IMG/VR virus record: IMGVR_UViG_3300034954_000087
Span: 1-32,117 of that record
DNA: 32,117 nt
Source: a virus
Strand: one strand, 5' to 3'
Every line of letters starts with the position of its first letter. The stretch's first letter is position 1. Of the stretch, positions 5,788 through 15,255 are shown in pieces. Under the pieces are notes generated by a model, which was not told the origin of the DNA, searched no databases, and was given only the letters and a program-made list of their open reading frames with translations. The position numbers were made by a program, and so were the translations under genes.

Positions 5788-6216
5788 TTAAGATTCTCCA
5801 GGATTTTCTGTTCCGTTAACATTATCAAATTCCCATCCACCACCTTCGTAATTTTCAACGTTCTCAGGTTTAGGATACTTAGTCTTAATTGCTTCAATTT
5901 GAGCAAGCATATTGGTTGCAGATGTACCAATATCTACTCCACTTTCTTTAATTGCTTTGAGTGCTTTCCAAATTGCACCAAGTTGAGGATCGGTGCGAGG
6001 ATAGAATTGTTTACGAACTCCCTGATATGAAAAATCAAGTTGTGAATCTCCATGGACATCAGGATGAGGAAGTTGCTCAACATATAAAGTCCACTCTTCA
6101 TCAGTCAGTGGACGTGTTTTGCCAACACCCTCAGAGTGCATCACATTTTCAGGACCACCTAATTTTTCTCTGTAATATGCTTCTTTGTCAGCAAAGGATA
6201 CTTTTCTAAGTTTCAT
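5788..6216 (-). CDS. Putative tail-fibre assembly/associated protein (142 aa)
   Basis: A 142-aa protein starting MKLRKVSFADKEAYYREKLG. The C-terminal half holds RKQFYPRTDPQLGAIWKALK, then a helical stretch ending in YPKPENVENYEGGGWEF. The YPxxxxQLxxIWxAL pattern resembles short phage proteins encoded next to tail fibres that act as fibre chaperones (XkdW-like). I set the start at the ATG at 6216 because the longer open frame (to 6588) would overlap most of the last fibre gene. It follows the 330-aa fibre gene by 34 bases, which supports a role in assembling that fibre. Confidence 0.6.
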   Translation of the reverse strand: MKLRKVSFADKEAYYREKLGGPENVMHSEGVGKTRPLTDEEWTLYVEQLPHPDVHGDSQLDFSYQGVRKQFYPRTDPQLGAIWKALKAIKESGVDIGTSATNMLAQIEAIKTKYPKPENVENYEGGGWEFDNVNGTENPGES

Positions 6217-6250
6217 GTTTCTAAAAGTGTAAGGTGTTCGATATAAAGAA

Positions 6251-7243
6251 TTAGTTGTAGTCGCCGTATCCGTTGGGGTATTGATCACCCTCATATCCAC
6301 CAATACCATATACTGTAATATTAGAGTGGATACCTTGTCCAACATTTCGAGAACTAGGGTTATAGTATAACCTAAATCCACGAATCGGGAATACGGAACC
6401 ATTTTGAGGAGAGTTATTTCCTCCGTTCCAACCTCCACCACCAGAGATATTAGCGCCGCCGCCACCTTCTTGAACTTGAGCACCACCACCATTCCAGTGA
6501 TAAGACCAATAGTGACCACTATTGTCATGTGGATTAGTGTGCATCCACATTGTAAACGAGTGATGTGACTCACCGTTTGCAGCACCACGATAACTAGACC
6601 AAGAGTTTAGATATATCTGAGATGCACCATTCTGGTTACCACCATAGTTACCATCATTTGATGCATACAATTCCATATTGTAGTAATAATTACCACCAGA
6701 TGAAAGGTTATTGGCAGCATCCCACCAACGAAGATACCAGTAGGTATCGTTTGAGTTGTTCTCGAAGAAACTGAAGTGAATTTCATAACCCCAGTATTTT
6801 TGTCTGGCATTACTTGATGCCTGACCCCAGCGAATATCAACACTACTTACAGATTCCTGAATGGTTCTGTGAGCGATCATCTGTCTACCACCAACAGCGT
6901 GCCATCCTGCTTGAGAACCTTCGCCGTTGTTTTTCATGTAGTTTTCCAACACATCATCAGTTGTGTTGTATCTCATGTTCGCCATGTTCTGAGGAGAACC
7001 AGGACGTTGAGATCTTGTTCCTACCTCAATACCACCAGAGGAATCAGCATTAACCCATGCAGATCCATTCCACTGAAGTACTTGATCTGCCGAAGGCGAT
7101 CCCGCTGTGACGTTGGTGAGGTCGTTTAGCGCAAGTGCTGGATTAGGTGCGGTTGTCTGTGTTGTGCCGTCGTTAAAGACGAGACCACCAGTACCAACAT
7201 TCACCGTAGTTGCGTTTGCTGTTCCTACATTAAGTGTTGACAT
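6251..7243 (-). CDS. Putative tail-fibre / receptor-binding protein (330 aa)
   Basis: A 330-aa protein. Residues 1-30 repeat NVGT units (NVGTANATTVNVGTGGLVF), then comes DLTNVTAGSPSADQVLQWNG (about 42-61), a linker motif widespread in marine phage fibres. The C-terminal 200 residues are very rich in Gly, Asn, Trp, Tyr and Ser, including poly-Gly stretches (QEGGGGANISGGGGWNGG), as in glycine-rich fibre tips. This is consistent with host-surface binding. It is the most distal fibre gene, has a perfect late promoter (7269-7276) and an AGAGGAA Shine-Dalgarno, and is followed by a likely assembly protein, as is common for a receptor-binding tip. Confidence 0.65.
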   Translation of the reverse strand: MSTLNVGTANATTVNVGTGGLVFNDGTTQTTAPNPALALNDLTNVTAGSPSADQVLQWNGSAWVNADSSGGIEVGTRSQRPGSPQNMANMRYNTTDDVLENYMKNNGEGSQAGWHAVGGRQMIAHRTIQESVSSVDIRWGQASSNARQKYWGYEIHFSFFENNSNDTYWYLRWWDAANNLSSGGNYYYNMELYASNDGNYGGNQNGASQIYLNSWSSYRGAANGESHHSFTMWMHTNPHDNSGHYWSYHWNGGGAQVQEGGGGANISGGGGWNGGNNSPQNGSVFPIRGFRLYYNPSSRNVGQGIHSNITVYGIGGYEGDQYPNGYGDYN

Positions 7244-7268
7244 GCTTGGTTGTTCCTCTAGTCTCTGT

Positions 7269-7276
7269 TATTTATA
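7269..7276 (-). promoter_or_regulatory. T4-type late promoter (TATAAATA)
   Basis: Perfect TATAAATA on the minus strand, 26 bases upstream of the 330-aa fibre gene. A weaker copy, GATAAATA, lies at 7288-7295. Such boxes are read by host polymerase with a phage gp55-type sigma factor. Confidence 0.75.
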
Positions 7277-7293
7277 TTCACTAATTCTATTTA

Positions 7294-8232
7294 TCACTGT
7301 GCGATTTCGTAGACAGCAATTGAACTGACTGATGCCATGTCCTGACTATCTCTGTCATTGATATACAGTGTATAAGAAGACTGATTGCCACTCCATGAAG
7401 CGGTTCCACCTACACTAATATCCATTCTTTGACCAGCACCAGGATTTGTTGGTGTGAGCATCCATGATGTCACCATTATATGTCCAGAATTGTTACCACC
7501 ATCAAAAACAGTTACATTACTGTTATTAGAATTAGTGTTAGGTTGGAGGTTAGCAGCAGCAGCGCCGTTAATTCTGAAACCAAAACTGACAACGTGAGAA
7601 CATGAATGAGCTATATGTGCCTCCAAAACAATTTTAGAATTGCTTCTTTTAGGCACAAATGTAATATCTAATCCTTGAACTTTTGCACCACCATCAGTAA
7701 TATCATTTGTATTAGTAATAGTATGCCTAACACTTGATTGATCAAATTTCATCTGGATGACATCACCAGGCATAACTAAATCCTCTTTATATGCAAGAGG
7801 TTTCGTATCATCAATTAGTGTGAGACTTGCACCATTCTCAATGGTAAGAGTTTTTGTATTGGCAACTGTAAGATCACCATGATGGAAACCATGTGTGAAC
7901 TTTTCGTCACCATTTGCAGTAGGTCCAACAGTAGCATCTTCAGTAAGATTGACACCATTAGTTCTAATTATCGCATCATTACCTACAGAAGGACCACCAC
8001 CAGCAACTTCAGTCCAACCAGCACTACCAGTTCCATCATCTGCCTTATAAATTTCAGCAGAGTCGGTATCAGTATTAAATCTAATTGTACCTACAGATAC
8101 ACCAGTAGGTCGATTTGCCTGCGTTCCTGCGGGAACTCGCAAAACACTATTTTGATTCAAAAAACTTAATGTCGTCAGAATCGCATTAGTGGTATCAGCA
8201 ATCTGGTTATCACTAATTCTTTTAATTGCCAT
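7294..8232 (-). CDS. Putative tail-fibre / virion structural protein (312 aa)
   Basis: A 312-aa protein. It begins MAIKRISDNQIADTTNAIL, continues with GTQANRPTGVSVGTIRFNTD (about 36-55) and a SAEIYKADDGTGSAGWTEV segment; this GTxxxRPxxxxxGxIRFNTD...WxxV pattern recurs in fibre-like proteins of marine phages. The C-terminal half (about 130-312) reads as a beta-rich domain (KIVLEAHIAHSCSHVVSFGF; SSYTLYINDRDSQ). I infer a trimeric fibre or fibre-attached structural protein. It has a late promoter and an AGGTAAAG ribosome-binding site, and lies between the 1319-aa protein and the 330-aa fibre. Confidence 0.65.
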   Translation of the reverse strand: MAIKRISDNQIADTTNAILTTLSFLNQNSVLRVPAGTQANRPTGVSVGTIRFNTDTDSAEIYKADDGTGSAGWTEVAGGGPSVGNDAIIRTNGVNLTEDATVGPTANGDEKFTHGFHHGDLTVANTKTLTIENGASLTLIDDTKPLAYKEDLVMPGDVIQMKFDQSSVRHTITNTNDITDGGAKVQGLDITFVPKRSNSKIVLEAHIAHSCSHVVSFGFRINGAAAANLQPNTNSNNSNVTVFDGGNNSGHIMVTSWMLTPTNPGAGQRMDISVGGTASWSGNQSSYTLYINDRDSQDMASVSSIAVYEIAQ

Positions 8233-8262
8233 CTTTACCTACTATTAGTATGTCTCCTGATA

Positions 8263-8270
8263 TATTTATA
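8263..8270 (-). promoter_or_regulatory. T4-type late promoter (TATAAATA)
   Basis: Perfect TATAAATA on the minus strand in the 41-base gap upstream of the 312-aa gene, 31 bases before its ATG. Confidence 0.75.
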
Positions 8271-8273
8271 GTA

Positions 8274-11200
8274 TCAGATAGGCAACTCAAGAATATGAAC
8301 TGTGTCAGTAGATTGAGGAGCGTCACCAGATGCAAACACTACGTTAGCACCGTTAGAATCTACAGTGTAGTTTGTGCCTGCAATCTGTGCAACACCGTTG
8401 AGGAATACTAACAGAGAATCATCACTGTGTTGAATACCACCCGTATATGTTGTAACTGCAAATGTCAGTGTAGATCCATCTCCAGTATATGTCTTAGTGA
8501 TATACTTATCAGAACCTACAACACCACGACCTGTGCCAACAACATCACCATCGATTCTAACAGAACCGTCTACATTGATCCTGTAACTAGCATTAGGAGC
8601 AGTACCAATACCAATCCGTGTGTTGCCGTTGTTAGGATCAATATTGATATCCCCAGTATCCGTAAGACCAAATTCGTACCAAGTCGCACCGTGGTATATC
8701 CAACCAAGCGACTTGCCAGGTGACCAGTTGATGTTATAAACAAGATCGCCATCAGCAGGTGTATCGTATCCTGTGATATTAGTAAAACTTGGTTGTCCTG
8801 CAACTTCGGGTGCCAATAAGGTTTGCTTGATAACTGTACCGTCTTGGTTATTATAGGTGATCTTCTTAGCAAGAATGTTATTTGTAAAGGAAGATTGTCC
8901 TTGGAAAGTAACTGGACCTGCAAAGATAGATTCTAACTGGTTAGATGCACCACCAATGACGGTAAGTTTATCGGTAAGAACCAACTCAGAGAATGTTTCA
9001 ATGGTTGTATTTTCCTCACCAATAACATTTAGTTGTGCAATATCTTCGTTAGTAATCTGACCTGTAACTGGGTTGATAACTTGGTTACCAATAAACAGGT
9101 CACCGTTAGAGTTAAGACCAGAATAGAAAGCAACACCTGCTTCTTCCTTAATAGACTGAGAGAACTTAATCTGATCAGCAGATAATGTCTCTACCTGTGT
9201 TTGAGGGAACGCAGTTGAATAGTTACCTGGTCCGAAACCAAGATATTCAAACGTATGGTTACCAGATCTCAAGATTGAGTGTCTTCTAAACTCTACATTA
9301 ATAGGTGCAACTGAACCATCATTGTTTTCACGGATGTTAATCTTTCTTGTTTCTTCATCACCTGCACGAGCAGTAAGTTCAATACTTGATAACTCAGCAT
9401 TAACAGAGTCATAGTTTGGTGTTGTGCCAGGTTGTGTCCAACCAGTGTCAGCTAACAAGAACTGAATTGCTTCCTTAGTGATGGATCTCTTTGGATCTTT
9501 ATTGGGTGTAGGTGTAGCACCATCAGTCGAATATACTAAACCGATAGTTTCATTGTCAGCGACGGATATCGCAGCAGTAGGGTCAGCAACAGGGTTGTCT
9601 CTGTCAAACGTAGGATAGACTTCGTTGACGTTTTGACTGAACTTCCTGTCATTGAAGTTACTTGTGCTAGGTGTAATAGATGCACATAGGAGTGTAATGT
9701 AGTAAATTCCATCTTTAACGCCTCTCTCAAATTCTTGAACAACTTCAATATCGTAGATGTAGAATGCTTTCGATAAGTTGTAACTGGTTGCATCACTATT
9801 CAGAGGTTGCATTACATAACCACTGATAGGATCTCTAGGCAGAGGATTAGTCTTATCTTTATCAATCACATAGCGAACACGCCATGTTCTATCTTGTAAG
9901 TCCCTAGGGTCAGGAATCCTCTTAATGAAAGTTGTAGGAGTAAAGTTTACGTTGTTGTATTGTGTATTAGTTGTAATTGCAGAGTAAATGCTATTGTCGT
10001 TAGAATCTACATTGAGATACCAACCACCAACAGAACCAGCAATACCATTAATTGTATATAATTCAGGGTCATATTGAATTGGAGATCCTGCTTCACCAGG
10101 AGAAATACCAGATACACTAGGACCGTAAGGTGTAATCTTAGCAGTTTGAACTGCCGCTACAGTTTGACCTTGAGCAACTAACAAACAATTCAATTTATCA
10201 GGAATTGCAGTTGCTCCCGTGCCATCTTGTCTTGCACCAACTGTGAAACCCTGAACTCTATTTGTTGGAGGAGATGCTTCAACAGTATAACCATAAAGGT
10301 ACAATCTAGTTCCAGGAGTTTGACCTTGACCAGCAAGTGCAGCGTTAACAACTTTAGTTCTTTGAATGTCAATGTTCACCCAGTTAATAGATGTTTCTTC
10401 ACCGAAGATGACGTTACCATTAACTGTGCCTGTGTTAGTTGCACTTAGGGTTACAACTCTAGTGTTTGTGTTGACATTACTAACAGTTGCACCGCCACCA
10501 AGATTTTCACCAGTAACAGGCATACCCTGAATAACACCGTTCACCGATCCATCATCAGCAAGAGTAATAGTTGCTTGCCCAGTTGTACCAGTTGCAGTAG
10601 TTGAAATAGTATTAAGTGATTTAGGTGGAATAACATGAGTCAGCGCACCTGCTTTATCTTTAGAGAATGCTTTTGCTTTGAAACCAGCAGATCTAAGAGC
10701 AGTATTACCAAAGTTAGAGTTAGAGTTAGTAATCGACATGTCACCACCGCTCAATGCAATGAAGTGACCAGCATATCCAACAGCGAACACCGAAACTGCC
10801 TGAATGAATGAGTCATTACTACACTTAATGTGCTCATGACCCCATCCTTTGCGATACTCAGCAAAACCATCTAAGTGAGCACCATCACCAGCAGTTGCAA
10901 CGTCATAGTTTCCAGTAGAAGCATTATATCTTACGAATGCTCTATCATCTTTCTGGAGAGATAGACCAGTAAACTGTGCAACAACCATCGATTTGAAACC
11001 AGTTGCCTTAGAACCGTTTGCGTGCATACCGTTCATACCCCATACACTTCTCAGTGACAGGTTGAACGCATATGGAGATGCAGAGTCAACAGTATCAATC
11101 TCAGTTTTTACTGTGATATTTGATCCGACTGCGTTACCTGATGGTTCGGATCCCATTTGGTAAGTAAAGACGTTACCAGATGCGGATGTGACTGTGAAAG

Positions 11201-12233
11201 ATCCGTTGTAAATTCCTGCATCAGCCTCGGATTGCGCTCCAGTTGATCCAGTAACACCACTAACGTTAATGTTAACGCCAACGGAAAATCCATGGTCTCT
11301 GGGGTTATCAAACTCGTCAACAGTAACTGCCGTTGCTGTCTGACCATTTCTTGTGATCTGAAGGACTCTGTATTCATCGGAAATAGGACCAACAATACGA
11401 TTTTCTTCTACCCTTGCCTGAATCTGGTCCTGTGCAGGATCTCCAGATGTATCAGGAATTGTAGCAAATGCTTTCGATACTTTCTGATAATAAATCTCCA
11501 GATCAGTTCTTTCCAGAATATTGGAGATAGCAGAGTAATCGTTATTAGGAACTGTATTGTTGGAAATTAGAGTTGACAATGGATTCAAACCATCTGCAAA
11601 CTCAAAACAAGTCAATCTATGGTGAGAGAACTTAGGTGCAATAGTTTCAGTAGAGTCTGGTTTGAAATATACACCTTCTTCAGCACCATCAAAGAAAGAG
11701 AATTGCCAGAAATATGTACCACCAGTTACCTTAAAGATAGCAGTGCGAGGGGGAACCTGTGCTTCAGTGTTGATACCCTTTGCTGCATATGTCGTAGGAT
11801 ATGGGACATACTTAGGAATGATCTTTGTTCGACGGAGATCAGTTCCAACCAGAGAACAACCTCTAGGAACAATGATTCCACCTTCAACAGAATTATACTT
11901 ATATAATACGTTATTTGGTGAGGTAATATCTAAGTTTGAGTTCTCATCAATAGGAGCAACGTTTGTATAAAGAACGTCACCAGGTCTATTATCTACAACA
12001 TACTCTGCAGGGTAGAGCATGATAGAGAATGCGTCAAATTCGTCATTACTCAGACCAACACGATAAGAGAATCGTGCTACTTCAAGAAATGCTCTTTGAA
12101 TAGTCTTAAAGGGTCGCAACGCCGAGTTACCCCTGTTATCAATAGCATCAGATGCATCAAAATCATCAGGGTTGACGTAAATAATACGTCCCGTGCGGGA
12201 CGTAATAATGTTCTTAAGTCTAGTTAGAGCCAT
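8274..12233 (-). CDS. Large virion structural / tail-fibre-like protein (1319 aa)
   Basis: The longest gene in the window. The N-terminus (MALTRLKNIITSRTGRIIYV, then NSALRPFKTIQRAFLEVARF) and a GGIIVPRGCSLVGTDLRRTK segment at about 118-137 resemble the starts of right-handed beta-helix or pectin-lyase-like phage fibre proteins. The middle holds repeated immunoglobulin-like or beta-sandwich stretches. A final domain (about 1270-1319; DDSLLVFLNGVAQ, YTVDSNGANVVFASG) is shared by many phage fibre proteins. Consistent with a long fibre or baseplate-attached adsorption protein; no enzyme motif seen. A CATAAATA late promoter lies 20 bases upstream. Confidence 0.7.
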   Translation of the reverse strand: MALTRLKNIITSRTGRIIYVNPDDFDASDAIDNRGNSALRPFKTIQRAFLEVARFSYRVGLSNDEFDAFSIMLYPAEYVVDNRPGDVLYTNVAPIDENSNLDITSPNNVLYKYNSVEGGIIVPRGCSLVGTDLRRTKIIPKYVPYPTTYAAKGINTEAQVPPRTAIFKVTGGTYFWQFSFFDGAEEGVYFKPDSTETIAPKFSHHRLTCFEFADGLNPLSTLISNNTVPNNDYSAISNILERTDLEIYYQKVSKAFATIPDTSGDPAQDQIQARVEENRIVGPISDEYRVLQITRNGQTATAVTVDEFDNPRDHGFSVGVNINVSGVTGSTGAQSEADAGIYNGSFTVTSASGNVFTYQMGSEPSGNAVGSNITVKTEIDTVDSASPYAFNLSLRSVWGMNGMHANGSKATGFKSMVVAQFTGLSLQKDDRAFVRYNASTGNYDVATAGDGAHLDGFAEYRKGWGHEHIKCSNDSFIQAVSVFAVGYAGHFIALSGGDMSITNSNSNFGNTALRSAGFKAKAFSKDKAGALTHVIPPKSLNTISTTATGTTGQATITLADDGSVNGVIQGMPVTGENLGGGATVSNVNTNTRVVTLSATNTGTVNGNVIFGEETSINWVNIDIQRTKVVNAALAGQGQTPGTRLYLYGYTVEASPPTNRVQGFTVGARQDGTGATAIPDKLNCLLVAQGQTVAAVQTAKITPYGPSVSGISPGEAGSPIQYDPELYTINGIAGSVGGWYLNVDSNDNSIYSAITTNTQYNNVNFTPTTFIKRIPDPRDLQDRTWRVRYVIDKDKTNPLPRDPISGYVMQPLNSDATSYNLSKAFYIYDIEVVQEFERGVKDGIYYITLLCASITPSTSNFNDRKFSQNVNEVYPTFDRDNPVADPTAAISVADNETIGLVYSTDGATPTPNKDPKRSITKEAIQFLLADTGWTQPGTTPNYDSVNAELSSIELTARAGDEETRKINIRENNDGSVAPINVEFRRHSILRSGNHTFEYLGFGPGNYSTAFPQTQVETLSADQIKFSQSIKEEAGVAFYSGLNSNGDLFIGNQVINPVTGQITNEDIAQLNVIGEENTTIETFSELVLTDKLTVIGGASNQLESIFAGPVTFQGQSSFTNNILAKKITYNNQDGTVIKQTLLAPEVAGQPSFTNITGYDTPADGDLVYNINWSPGKSLGWIYHGATWYEFGLTDTGDINIDPNNGNTRIGIGTAPNASYRINVDGSVRIDGDVVGTGRGVVGSDKYITKTYTGDGSTLTFAVTTYTGGIQHSDDSLLVFLNGVAQIAGTNYTVDSNGANVVFASGDAPQSTDTVHILELPI

Positions 12234-12253
12234 TTCTTAAGCTGCTTTTTGAT

Positions 12254-12261
12254 TATTTATG
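12254..12261 (-). promoter_or_regulatory. T4-type late promoter variant (CATAAATA)
   Basis: CATAAATA (7 of 8 matches) on the minus strand in the 35-base gap upstream of the 1319-aa gene. Confidence 0.6.
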
Positions 12262-12268
12262 GGAACTA

Positions 12269-13750
12269 TTAGGAGGCGACTGGGTTGTAAACTCTTACAC
12301 CCAAAAGATCGCTGGTATCTTCAAAACCAACAGCAGTAAATGCATTGTTGGCAGTAGCACTAACAGCGAGGATTCTTTCGCCAGGACCAACAACAATTGA
12401 AGTGTGACTGTCAGTTGTGTTGGCAGTGAGATTCTTACCATCTACGATAAGATTCTGTGCTTCGGATGCTGCCTGTGCTACAGCAACGCTGCTAACAGTT
12501 ACAGTTGATCTAGTAGCACCATTAAGTTTAGGATTATCTAAGAAAGTATTTGTTCCTGCAAATTCAGGTGATCCTTCATCTAAAATAACATATAAAGTAG
12601 TTCCTGAATAAGAACGAACATAACCATATGCACCCGCATCTTGAGCAGTCACTGTATAAGTAGTGCCATCTTCGGTGAAGGTATCGGTAGAGTTTGCCCA
12701 AGTTCCAGAAATACTATAAGCAAAGAACGAGGTAAAAGTATAACTCGTATTCGCATTAATATTAGCTTGAGTGCCACCATACTCGGAATTAGCAGCAGTT
12801 CCAGTAGTTCCTTCATAGTAATACAACTGAGTAGGAGTTGTGTTTCCACCAAATGCATACTGTACATATGCACCACTTGAACCTGCTGTGCCGTTAGTAG
12901 TTTTGCCAGTAGTAAATTCTACACCTTCATCACCACTACTTGCGATTCCGTCAGGACCCCACTCACCGTTAATAGTTTCCGAAAGTTTGAAAACCTTACT
13001 TGCCATAGAACTATCAGCAACATTGAAACGATATGTTCTATCGTCAAAAAATTGTAACTGATTTCCTGCACCGTAGTATTCATATGTTCCACCAGAAGTA
13101 GTGGTAGAAAATACAAAATTATTTTCTGCTGTTGCAATACCACCAGTAGAAATAGTTCCAGAACCACTACCTGTGCTAAGAGAATCACCAGCATCTAATG
13201 CACCGCTACCTCCCGATCCACCACCAGTTCCTGCAATTACATCAGGACCGACTCTAACAACAGCAGTTGAATTTGATTCGTTAGGGATAATTTCATAAAC
13301 CAGAACACTGGTTGTATTCGGAGCAGTTCCGACTGAAAGAGTATCACCAACAACAATGTCAGTTCCTGTAACACTCTCAAGTGCGATAGTTCTCGTTGAA
13401 ACTGCTTTTACAAAATACTCAACGAAAGCAGGTTGAGTATATGATTCAAACTTTAATGATTTCTCACCATCATCAGATGTAAATACCTGACCAGGATTAA
13501 AGTCGTCTTCAGTAAAAGCAGTATTTACTGTAAATTTATATCTACTAATTACGTCACCCTTGTGCAACTTATACGTCGATGCATCAAGAGTTAATTTTTG
13601 ATCATAATCTTTTAGAGCAAGATCATATGTCGATGCAGTTCCATCGTTAGCAATTTTAACTGCTACACTAGCACTTCTATCGGGGGGAGCAGAATATAAA
13701 ACTGATCCTGTAGTTGGTTTTACTTGTCCTAAAATACCTTGGTTTGCCAT
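12269..13750 (-). CDS. Virion structural protein, fibre region (493 aa)
   Basis: A 493-aa protein beginning MANQGILGQVKPTTGSVLYS with LKDYDQKLTLDASTYKLHKG at about 46-65. This start is typical of a cyanophage structural protein family of unknown detailed role. A Gly/Ser linker (about 176-205: GTGGGSGGSGALDAGDSLST and onward) separates a beta-rich N-terminal part from a Tyr/Thr/Gly-rich middle. The C-terminal domain (about 425-493) ends FEDTSDLLGVRVYNPVAS. It lies 9 bases after the 440-aa gene without its own late promoter, so both are probably on one transcript. I infer a fibre or baseplate-appendage component. Confidence 0.65.
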   Translation of the reverse strand: MANQGILGQVKPTTGSVLYSAPPDRSASVAVKIANDGTASTYDLALKDYDQKLTLDASTYKLHKGDVISRYKFTVNTAFTEDDFNPGQVFTSDDGEKSLKFESYTQPAFVEYFVKAVSTRTIALESVTGTDIVVGDTLSVGTAPNTTSVLVYEIIPNESNSTAVVRVGPDVIAGTGGGSGGSGALDAGDSLSTGSGSGTISTGGIATAENNFVFSTTTSGGTYEYYGAGNQLQFFDDRTYRFNVADSSMASKVFKLSETINGEWGPDGIASSGDEGVEFTTGKTTNGTAGSSGAYVQYAFGGNTTPTQLYYYEGTTGTAANSEYGGTQANINANTSYTFTSFFAYSISGTWANSTDTFTEDGTTYTVTAQDAGAYGYVRSYSGTTLYVILDEGSPEFAGTNTFLDNPKLNGATRSTVTVSSVAVAQAASEAQNLIVDGKNLTANTTDSHTSIVVGPGERILAVSATANNAFTAVGFEDTSDLLGVRVYNPVAS

Positions 13751-13759
13751 TGTTAAAAG

Positions 13760-15082
13760 TTAGAATCCTGCGTAGAAAAATTGTTGTAGTCTCAAACGAC
13801 CTGTGAGATGTTCTGCATCAATACCAGCACCAAATCTAACATCTTCTAACGTTACGTTATCGGTAGAAAGAAGAGTAGCATCAGCATCAGGGAACTTGAT
13901 AACCCTGTCTTCAGTGATATTGTCAATCGAGAAAGTAACTGATCCAACCTGAGTCGCAACAGCATTTACAACTTTTGGTTGTACAAAACTCTTTTGCGTA
14001 AGTGTTTGAAGTGCAGATTCGGTAACAAAAATACTTGTTCCACCACTATTTAGATCATTAGCAGGAGGGAACTTGACAATCTCAGTTGCCTGAGTAAGTT
14101 GATTATCAAGATTTATAGTTACCTTTTTAGTATTGTCAGTAGAATCTTGGAGAAGCAGAGATTCAATAACCTTGTTACTTAATGTTTGAGTAGAATCTGT
14201 GCCAACCAGAGTGAGACTTTGATCAGGTACAGTAATAACCCTATTTGATGTAAGTGCATCAGTGTTAAACTGTGCCCAATTTGTAGCATCCTCAGGGTTT
14301 GCAGCAAGTTTTAAGTTAACAAGAGTTTTAGTTAACAGTTTTTGTTCTGCTTTTGTATCAATCAGTGTTGATGATGTAGCAGTTGGTTCTGCTGTTGTAG
14401 TAACAGTTCCAGCGTCAGGTAAGAAATAAGAACGACGTGTATCTTGTGTTACAGGCCAATTGATCTGGAAAATTGCTTCTTCATCACCATCGGTGATAAC
14501 TAAGTTATCTTCATCAATTAGAATTGTTTTATTTCTCAGAGTTTGTTGAGTGTCATCACCAACAATTGTTGTGCCATTACCAGAAGTAATAGCGGGTAAT
14601 GTAAAGATACGAGTTGAAGTTCCCGTTCCAACATTACTAACCTCAAATCGTGCTTTAGGTCCCTGAGCATCTTCCAAGATGAAAGTTTGATCAGAGATAA
14701 CAAAGTTACCCGTTACTTTAACCGCACCTGTGCCTTTTGGCGAGAAAACAATGTCAACGTTTGATGCGACATCATCAATGGCAGTAAAGTAAAGTGATTT
14801 ACTAGTTGCCGAGTTTACGAGGGAAGTAAAGTAGTAACCGCTAGTGCCAAAAGAAAGACCTAACTGATCGTAAGCATTCTGGTATAATCCAGTGTTACGG
14901 TCCAAGTCAAAACAAAGTCCAGGAGCAGACTTTGTACCCTGTGCAACTCCTTTATGAAGTTGATTGACTTTTGCTTTTCTGTTTGGAATTAGAGGATCAG
15001 ATACAACAACTGGGAGAATTGCTTCTCCCGACAGATTCGCATCTGAGATTGTATCCAACTGAGAAATTTTACGGGTTCCCAC
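13760..15082 (-). CDS. Putative tail-fibre protein with repeats (440 aa)
   Basis: A 440-aa protein starting from GTG (MGTRKISQLDTISDANLSGE). It contains degenerate repeats of two kinds: TQQTLRNKTI, TQTLSNKVIE, LQTLTQKSFV and EQKLLTKTLV; and RIFTLPAI, RSYFLPDAGT, RVITVPDQSLTLVG, RVIKFPDADATLLS. Such TLTNKTI and ITxPDxxxTLVG repeats are typical of phage fibre shafts. Near the N-terminus, GLCFDLDRNTGLYQNAYDQL (55-74) resembles another shared fibre module. It opens the fibre block with a perfect late promoter (15110-15117). Together with the genes down to 6251 it probably builds the adsorption apparatus. Confidence 0.65.
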   Translation of the reverse strand: MGTRKISQLDTISDANLSGEAILPVVVSDPLIPNRKAKVNQLHKGVAQGTKSAPGLCFDLDRNTGLYQNAYDQLGLSFGTSGYYFTSLVNSATSKSLYFTAIDDVASNVDIVFSPKGTGAVKVTGNFVISDQTFILEDAQGPKARFEVSNVGTGTSTRIFTLPAITSGNGTTIVGDDTQQTLRNKTILIDEDNLVITDGDEEAIFQINWPVTQDTRRSYFLPDAGTVTTTAEPTATSSTLIDTKAEQKLLTKTLVNLKLAANPEDATNWAQFNTDALTSNRVITVPDQSLTLVGTDSTQTLSNKVIESLLLQDSTDNTKKVTINLDNQLTQATEIVKFPPANDLNSGGTSIFVTESALQTLTQKSFVQPKVVNAVATQVGSVTFSIDNITEDRVIKFPDADATLLSTDNVTLEDVRFGAGIDAEHLTGRLRLQQFFYAGF

Positions 15083-15108
15083 GAATAATCACACGATTTG
15101 CTACAAGT

Positions 15109-15255
15109 TTATTTATAAGGATACAATTCATTGTATCTGAGGAACCTCCGCGCTGAAGGTTTTACTTCAAGAGATTCACATGTGGCGAGATAAGATTCCC
15201 ACTCTTCTTGTAAATCTTCAGGAATCTCTGGTTTTTCTGATGACAATGTATCCAT
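15109..15255 (-). CDS. Small hypothetical protein (48 aa)
   Basis: A 48-aa frame starting MDTLSSEKPEIPEDLQEEWE and ending YNELYPYK. It is acidic then basic, predicted helical. It overlaps the upstream 63-aa gene by 38 bases in another frame and fills an otherwise empty stretch. Its last codons (TAT AAA TAA) are the late promoter of the next gene. I do not recognise it. Confidence 0.5.
   Translation of the reverse strand: MDTLSSEKPEIPEDLQEEWESYLATCESLEVKPSARRFLRYNELYPYK
15110..15117 (-). promoter_or_regulatory. T4-type late promoter (TATAAATA)
   Basis: Perfect TATAAATA on the minus strand, 27 bases before the GTG start of the 440-aa fibre gene. It coincides with the stop of the 48-aa gene and marks the change from small genes to structural genes. 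Confidence 0.75.

Noticed and set aside
6217-6588. N-terminal extension of the 142-aa gene to give 266 aa
   Set aside because: The extension overlaps the 330-aa fibre gene in another frame and reads as repetitive Val/Thr/Leu; the ATG at 6216 suits the gap between genes.
8274-12233. Enzymatic tailspike (pectin lyase or glycosidase) in the 1319-aa protein
   Set aside because: The beta-helix-like start is suggestive, but I see no catalytic residue pattern to support an enzyme.
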